DNA of 64,000 nucleotides from contig NC_087070.1 of the NCBI RefSeq assembly GCF_963678635.1, positions 11,378,539 through 11,442,538 of the forward strand, read 5' to 3'. Positions within the stretch are counted from its first letter, which is position 1. Every line of letters begins with the position of its first letter. The notes under the pieces are model-generated. The model was not told where the DNA came from, did no database searches, and saw nothing but the letters and a program-made list of their open reading frames with translations. This DNA is from Symsagittifera roscoffensis. Its lineage: Eukaryota > Xenacoelomorpha > Acoela > Convolutidae. This document shows positions 60,392 to 64,000 of the stretch, piece after piece. Both the position numbers and the translations under genes were made by a program.

Positions 60392-60857
60392 TTCTTATCG
60401 TGTTGATTCTTACTGTCGTGTAGTTTCTTCCTGTCTCGTTTGATTCAATGGATTCAATAAAAAATTTCTGATCAATCAAGATCTAAAAAACAAGTCGCGA
60501 CTTAAAACCATCATTTTTGGATTAAACATCATTCAACTCTTTAAAACTCTTCATTGAAATTCTCTTCTCAATCCTGATTTAAAAATTTAGCACCAAGGTG
60601 GATCGTCCACCTGTATCTTTGTCAGGGTAGCACAAATGAGCGCTGTCACCTTGATGACCTGGAGTACTCTAGGTCTTTTATGACACGAAAATAAAACATA
60701 TCATAACAAGAACATAACACATAAACACGTAAACATCTATATTATCGCATAAAAACATAATCCCTAATATTGTACCTAAAACCTAACCTAATCTAAAACT
60801 TGACACTAATGCTTATCAAGTAACTTAATAAAAACCACTTATCGCCAAATGCAATTC
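60392..60857 (-). other. Non-coding gap between macro ORF and ORF A homologues (element 2)
   Basis: 466 bp, AT-rich, matching in position and length the 454-bp gap of element 1. It lacks the 20-bp repeats. No gene seen. Confidence 0.6.
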
Positions 60858-62171
60858 CTAGCATATGCTCAGATAGTATTTTTTATGTAAGTAAACCTCT
60901 ATGTCAGTTTCTGAAAATATCACATGTAAAAGTGCGTACAACTCTCTCCGATGTAGCTTTCCCCTATTAGGATCATATACTGGTAACGAGAGAGAGGTCA
61001 CTCCTCTCTCAACCAAAAAATCCCTAAGTCGAGTCAGGGCCAATACCAAGCTCTTTGGCTCTACGGGTTGCCTATCAGTGGCCTTGGTAGCCAGGAAACA
61101 CAAATACTTCCCTGGTATCTGTGATGCAACAGGGGGTAGCGCTATCATCCCTCCTACACCAGGCCTCTGTTTCCATAAAAATTCGATGTTCTTATACTCT
61201 CTTTTGAAATCAGCCGCTAGTACTGTTTTGAAGCTTACGTCCGCGGTTATCGCTATAGCGCACGTGCGTTCCATGAGTATGCAATCGCTGTCCGTTATGA
61301 CGATATTGTTTGAATAATGGTTCGGTAGATCAAAATACGATTCAAAAATTCGTCCAAAAGGTGGTTTTTTAGCATTCTCGCCCTCTATCTCTAGTTCTCC
61401 GGTTTCTCTTGCCGATTTCAATTTTTTTATTATCAGATTTTTGGTGTGGGTGAGTCCTACCCCCACTCCCCGGACAAAAACATCCATCGACGTCCCCGTT
61501 GATCGCCCAAAGTCTAGGAGATCGAGGTTGGATTGTGGAACACGTAGAGGACCATCTGGGGCGACCCAGTTGGACTCGGTATTGTCATGACTGATGTATT
61601 TGATGCCGTCTTTATCGACGTCCTGAATCGTCAGGATCGTCTCTTTTGGATCTGTCGGCAGATCATGGAGCCATTCGAGCACGCGCAAGTTCGTTAGTTC
61701 TTGCTCATGAGTCTGTTCCGCTTCTGGCTCGAACTCCACTTCCGGCTCTGATCGATCGTCGATCCAATCCTGATCCATATCATTCACCAAGTCGATTTCG
61801 TCGAGCACCGCCACTTCGTCCAGTCCCACTAGCGAGTCCATGACATCACTTACAACTATCCTGTCTACAACGAAATCCTCGCCGTACGGATTGTATTTCT
61901 TCTTGTTTTTTCCTCTCTTTCTCTGGCGTGTTTCCATGGTGAGAGGAAAGTCAGGCTGTATTCCTTTGTCAATTTCGATTTTTTCCGGGCAGTCCCAGTC
62001 TTCCTCGGCATAAGGTAGAGTTTCGTCGTCCACCTCTACTCGCTCGGTCAACTCCAGATCCAGTGGTAGGTCGCAATCGTCCACCACCTCATTCCCGTCG
62101 TTTTTGTCGCGAGTACCCCTTTCATTCACTTCACAAGCAGGATCCACTATCAAATAATCTCTCTCTTGCAT
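60858..62171 (-). pseudogene. Pol tail fused to macro domain (element 2)
   Basis: A 437-codon open frame beginning in the last residues of pol (DYLIVDPACEVNERG) and passing without a stop into the macro ORF, so pol and macro are one frame here. The macro domain matches TARG1/OARD1: GKYLCFLATKATDR with the lysine kept, LTRLRDFLVERG, LSLPVYDPNRGKL and LLHVIFSETDIEVYL. It is upstream-interrupted by a TGA within the pol tail, hence pseudogene of a polyprotein, although the macro part is open. Confidence 0.8.
61446..61497 (-). promoter_or_regulatory. Nucleotide-conserved block with internal polypurine-tract copy (element 2)
   Basis: Counterpart of 38754-38805 in element 1, encoding FVRGVGVGLTHT with almost the same codons. 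Confidence 0.5.
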
Positions 62172-64000
62172 GTCCGATGGGATTCACCAGTCCTCTGACG
62201 AGGCATTGTGTGGTTTGATATTTTCGTAATGAGCTGCTCTTCCAGTGCTCAGTCGATAAAAGCGACCTCCTTGGTGCACCTCTGTTATCTGAAATGGACC
62301 ACGCCATTTCTTTAATAATTTCTTGGTTCCCTATGGTGGAACCACTTCCTGGAACACCCAGACGTAGTCGCCAACTGAGTAGGCTTTCGCATCGGCTGTC
62401 CTTTTATCAAACCTCCTTTTTTGTCTAATTTGCGCCTGTTGCGTGTTCCTCCTGCATAAGTCATTGAGGTCCTGCTGTCTTCTAATAACATCCCGCACGT
62501 ACGTTTGCGGTGCTGTCCTCTCCCCCTCATATTCAGGGTAGAAAAACTTCAACGGGAGCGCTTTTTCGTGACCCGTTAGCATCATGCGCGGACTTATTCC
62601 CGTGGTGGAATGCTCCGTGCTGTTGTAAGCACCCATCACTTGCAGCAAGTGCTTGTCCCAGTCATCCATGTAACGCGAGCAATAGACTCTCAGCATGGAT
62701 ACCAGTGTGCGATTTTGCCTCTCGACTAGGCCATTCGTTTGAGGGTGATAAGTGGTCGAGTGGGCCTGCGCTACCTGCGACCTTTTCATTAACTCCTTCG
62801 TGAGATCACCCACGAATGCTTTGCCATTGTCCGATTGGAACGTGATGGGGCAGCCATGCCTCGCTATCCACACATTTATCAAATGATCGCATGTTTCTTC
62901 CGCCGATGCTGTCATGCAGGGTGCTGCCTCCGCATACTTCGTAAAATGGTCGATCATTACCAGCACCTGATTATAGCCCGTTGCTGTCATGCAGATTTTC
63001 TGATGATCAATTTGCACCACTTCGTTGAAACCCGACGACTCTATTGACTGTAGGGGGAACCTTAGTTTCCTGGGATCCTTCGCCTGCTGACATGACAGGC
63101 ATGCGGCGATCCACTTCTCACAAGCCTTCTTCAATCCCGGCCATTCGAATCGTTTCTGTAACCTGTTGTACACTTTGTCCACGCCTTGATGACCCATCTG
63201 ATCATGTGAGCGAAAGAGCAATTCGGTCTGGTAAAACTGTGGTAACTCTATTGAGTTGTATTTATAAAGGACCTTGTCCTCCTCTTCACGTTTACAGGCT
63301 ACGATTCCGTCCTTGTTCAGGTACAACAAGTCGTTTCTCTTCAGGTAGAATTGCTTCAAGATCTTGTAGCTGTCTTCTTCCGAGTCTCCCTTGTCAGGTG
63401 CTCCATTCTCGATCCATCTCTTCAGACTGCTCGTCATTCTATCATTTTGTTGAGCCCTTAGGAGATCCGACAGCCTGTATCTGGCTTTCAAATACGTCTT
63501 TACCACGTTCATTTGCCCACTCATTATCTCCGGAGCATGAGCATCGTCCATCAACTTGACACACCATATCTTTTTCAAAGGCGTCGCTTCCTGCACAGAT
63601 GGTTCCAGATTGGTACGGACGACCGTACCATGCGGCAGCAATCTGGTTTGGCGCTTCGAAACTGCTATCAGCTCGAGCTCGTCTGAGGCACTATCTACCA
63701 CAGTGCCCTCTTCATCTGAGGTGTATCTGTCCCTGTCTGGATCCTGATGCGTTTCTCGGTCCAGCCCGCGCTGCTTCCAGTCTACCAACAAGGAGTGGAT
63801 TGCGATCTCTGACATATCGGAATTGGAAGTTGTTCCAGATGTGTTGTCCCAGGACTGGGGCCTCGAGTCAACACTTGAGTTGACTGATTCCCCAACATCA
63901 TATTCCAAGTTGTCTAAGATGTTTCTCGACTCCCCGGACAAAACTCTGTCCATTGGTCGCTTTGAATCCGACTCCCCGGACAAATTTCTGCCCCCAGGTG
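62172..64000 (-). pseudogene. Integrase region of pol, element 2 (partial at window edge)
   Basis: The open frame 62331-63983 holds the integrase zinc module (FRSHDQMGHQG, CLSCQQAKD) and the DDE core (QIDHQKICM, SDNGKAFVGD, GLVERQNRTL), all intact. It then meets TAG where element 1 has Lys (VVPP-stop-GTKK) and, about 50 codons on, TGA where element 1 has Cys (EDW-stop). The upstream part, with RT and protease, lies outside the window. The reading frame is otherwise collinear with element 1 pol. Confidence 0.88.

Larger units (their letters stand above)
50319..64000 (-). mobile_element. Decayed giant gypsy-type element, relative of element 1 (element 2), partial
   Basis: Begins with the right part of its 3' LTR, then homologues of ORF B, ORF A, macro domain and integrase in the same order as element 1, running off the window. 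Protein similarity to element 1 is moderate in most regions, so they are distinct families or old relatives. Several stops and frameshifts break each gene. Confidence 0.9.

Overview
This window is animal nuclear DNA, probably from an invertebrate. A spliced microtubule plus-end gene (EB1/MAPRE family) with arthropod-like residues in its EB homology domain lies among AT-rich introns. The rest is dominated by eukaryotic transposons: a non-LTR retroelement, a hAT remnant, tRNA-like SINEs and very large Ty3/gypsy elements. The species cannot be named from the sequence.

Layout. 1-12.6 kb: EB1-like gene on the minus strand, five coding exons joined in phase into 359 codons. Its introns hold a ~170-bp tandem array, a dispersed repeat with TATA boxes, two tRNA-like SINEs and a perfect 27-bp hairpin. 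13.4-25.3 kb: a broken plus-strand non-LTR-type retroelement with an SGNH-esterase ORF, a PHD-finger ORF, a reverse transcriptase whose palm region is tandemly repeated eight times in ~1.07-kb units, and a C-terminal zinc-finger plus PD-(D/E)XK-like nuclease domain. 25.9-26.4 kb: a 496-bp non-autonomous hAT element with inverted repeats and a perfect 8-bp target duplication.

27.5-50.3 kb: a 22.8-kb LTR retrotransposon (element 1) on the minus strand. Its two ~0.9-kb LTRs look identical apart from the length of one poly-C run. It has four intact ORFs in order: a 2520-aa Gag-Pro-RT-RNaseH-Integrase; a 411-aa ORF with a TARG1/OARD1-like macro domain, in frame with pol after one TGA; a 573-aa coiled-coil plus SGNH hydrolase; and a 2386-aa protein of unknown function with a second SGNH-like region. 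Element 1 sits inside the LTR of a diverged relative (element 2). Element 2 resumes at 50.3 kb, has the same gene order, and carries nonsense and frameshift mutations up to the window edge.

Inferred gene cooperation: gag-pol supplies particle, cDNA and integration functions. The macro domain, SGNH hydrolase and giant ORF are conserved accessory proteins of this lineage, since they are collinear and recognisable in both elements despite strong divergence. Two nucleotide-level signals go beyond the genes: a decamer shared by the polypurine tract and six internal sites, in more than one reading frame, and a large excess of CTCAAG/CTTGAG hexamers in element 1 but not in element 2.
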